A DNA stretch of 6,007 nucleotides from Chloroflexota bacterium (lineage in GTDB: Bacteria; Chloroflexota; Anaerolineae; Promineifilales; Promineifilaceae): the NCBI GenBank assembly GCA_024640485.1, contig JAHEEY010000304.1:1-6007 (forward strand), written 5' to 3'. Below, piece by piece: positions 4,846 through 6,007 of the stretch. The position numbers and the translations under genes are program-made. Position 1 is the first letter of the stretch; each line of letters starts with the position of its first letter. Under the pieces are notes generated by a model, which saw only the letters and a list, made by a program, of their open reading frames with translations, was not told the origin of the DNA and did no database searches.

Positions 4846-6007
4846 TCACGGCTGCCTCTGGACGATAGGCAAGAAATGGTAGTAGATCTGATCCGCGATA
4901 GTCAGCCTAACGGGGATAGAGAATGGGACCCCTTCGGTGCCGGCTGCGGCGGCAATGTGTACCGTTGCCGTGAAGGTGCCGGTAGGCCGCCCGCTGCTGT
5001 TGACCGTCAGCTGCGCTTGAGCCGATGCTCCCGGAGGGAGCAGCCCGCTGCCGTTGGTCAACAGGGGGGTCAGGGAGGCTGATTGGACGGTCATGGTGTA
5101 GCTGGTAGTCAGGGTGCCGATGTTGTTCAGCTGAACGGTGGTTGACTTGGTGTACGGCTGCTGATCCGGGGTAATAAGCGCACCAATGACGCCGGGGCTG
5201 ACCGTCAATCGGGCCACTGGCGGTTCAGGACCAGCTTTGCTCATCTGGCGCAGCGCCTCTTCTGCCGGCCGGCCTTCAACCCCGTAGAAATTCATCTGTT
5301 CACAGCTTTGGTACCAACCGGAGCTGTTGAAGTTTAGATTGAAAATGAACATCGCTTCCATCCAGGGCCAATTGGCTCTGGCGTATTGGAAAGCGCCAAC
5401 CAGATTGGATGCCTGTTTCTCTTCGCTGACCACCTGCCACAGCCGTCCATTCCAACTGCCGTCGGACAAGCAGGCGTCGGGCGGGCGCACGATCCAGCCA
5501 AATTCCGTGGCCCACATATGCTTGTGGCCCAGCCCATTGTCTGCCATCAGCTGGTACAGCTTCTCGGCGCCGCGGAAGCAGAAGCCGTTGACGCAGTTCA
5601 GGGTATCGCCATTCGACTGCACGTCTGGCTCAGCATCGAAGTCGGCGCTGAATCCGTAAGGGTGGTAGCCCACCGCGTCCAGGCAACCGCCGCCGCCGGC
5701 AGCGACAAATTCTTTGAAATATTCCCGCTCGTCCTGGTAACCGCCTACATGCCCGGCATGTCCGTTCCAGCTGCCCTGGACCCGGCCGGTGGGGGCCAAA
5801 CCGGCAGAAACCACGATGGCACTGGGGTCGACCGCTTTGATCCGGCTGTACGCCTCACACAGTAAGTTGACATAATCGGGAGCGTTTGGAGAGACCTTCC
5901 AGCCGTAGTCGGCGTCCAGGTTGGGTTCATTGCCGATTTCGTAGGCGTCGACAAATCCTTTCTGGGATTGAGCCAGCCCTTGGATGCTGTTCCCGAAACC
6001 GTTAATG
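4846..6007 (-). CDS. Secreted clan GH-A glycoside hydrolase with C-terminal beta-sandwich domain (5' part missing)
   Basis: The frame is open from the window edge to TGA at 4846, giving 386 C-terminal residues; the start and any signal peptide lie beyond 6007, and the GTG at 5814 is internal. Residues 1 to about 255 are the C-terminal half of a (beta/alpha)8 barrel. VDAYEIGNEPN (19-29) carries the Asn-Glu-Pro acid/base E27, AVGYHPYG (111-118) is a typical substrate-side strand, and MWATEFGW (164-171) carries nucleophile candidate E168. AMFIFNLNF follows as the last strand. This matches retaining clan GH-A enzymes, most like GH39/PslG-type or GH5-like proteins; substrate cannot be assigned. 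A PEPP linker leads to an immunoglobulin-like domain (about 265-370, with QLNNIGTLTTSYTMTV) resembling BACON-type modules. The tail IYYHFLPIVQRQP ends the protein. Several cysteines in the barrel (such as CVNGFC) fit export and disulphides. It may hydrolyse an exopolysaccharide or plant-type glycan outside the cell. Confidence 0.88.
   Translation of the reverse strand, partial: INGFGNSIQGLAQSQKGFVDAYEIGNEPNLDADYGWKVSPNAPDYVNLLCEAYSRIKAVDPSAIVVSAGLAPTGRVQGSWNGHAGHVGGYQDEREYFKEFVAAGGGGCLDAVGYHPYGFSADFDAEPDVQSNGDTLNCVNGFCFRGAEKLYQLMADNGLGHKHMWATEFGWIVRPPDACLSDGSWNGRLWQVVSEEKQASNLVGAFQYARANWPWMEAMFIFNLNFNSSGWYQSCEQMNFYGVEGRPAEEALRQMSKAGPEPPVARLTVSPGVIGALITPDQQPYTKSTTVQLNNIGTLTTSYTMTVQSASLTPLLTNGSGLLPPGASAQAQLTVNSSGRPTGTFTATVHIAAAAGTEGVPFSIPVRLTIADQIYYHFLPIVQRQP

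Noticed and set aside
5386..5865. 159-codon plus-strand open frame opposite the glycosidase
   Set aside because: The minus strand carries clear catalytic motifs over the same DNA. The plus frame is an antisense shadow of GC-rich coding sequence with no family features.

Overview
The window looks like chromosomal DNA of a free-living bacterium, most likely a Chloroflexota member (Anaerolineae/Caldilineae-like). This rests on the style of the proteins: a GT39-like membrane glycosyltransferase, a secreted glycosidase ending in a Tyr-rich 'FLPIVQR' tail of the kind I associate with exported Chloroflexota proteins, ScpA, and several small zinc-ribbon membrane proteins. No rRNA, tRNA or marker protein fixes the phylum, so it is an inference. 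Base composition is moderately GC-rich and even throughout, and I see no IS element, integrase, CRISPR array or RNA gene.

Left part, + strand (1-2375): the 3' end of a polytopic membrane glycosyltransferase; a 141-bp gap with an inverted repeat; a tail-anchored protein with three CxxC...CxxC zinc ribbons; then scpA, the kleisin subunit of the bacterial condensin Smc-ScpAB. scpB does not follow. Instead the 3' end of scpA runs 47 bp into the end of a convergent gene.

Middle part, - strand (3654 down to 2329): three small genes that look like one operon. In transcription order they are an unrecognised helical protein with a C-terminal His/Cys module, a zinc-ribbon protein with two membrane helices, and a VanZ-family membrane protein whose ATG overlaps the previous stop. 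A good sigma70-type promoter candidate lies at 3799-3826, inside a roughly 300-bp non-coding stretch (3655-3956).

Right part, - strand (6007 down to 3957): the C-terminal 386 residues of a secreted clan GH-A glycoside hydrolase with both catalytic glutamates visible and a C-terminal beta-sandwich domain. After a 55-bp gap comes a 277-residue protein with a J domain between two predicted coiled coils.

Most of the window is ordinary core and accessory bacterial gene content. The part least explained by known families is the three-gene minus-strand operon, with the tail-anchored triple zinc ribbon beside scpA next. I found no clear evidence of a defence, mobile or otherwise dramatic new system.
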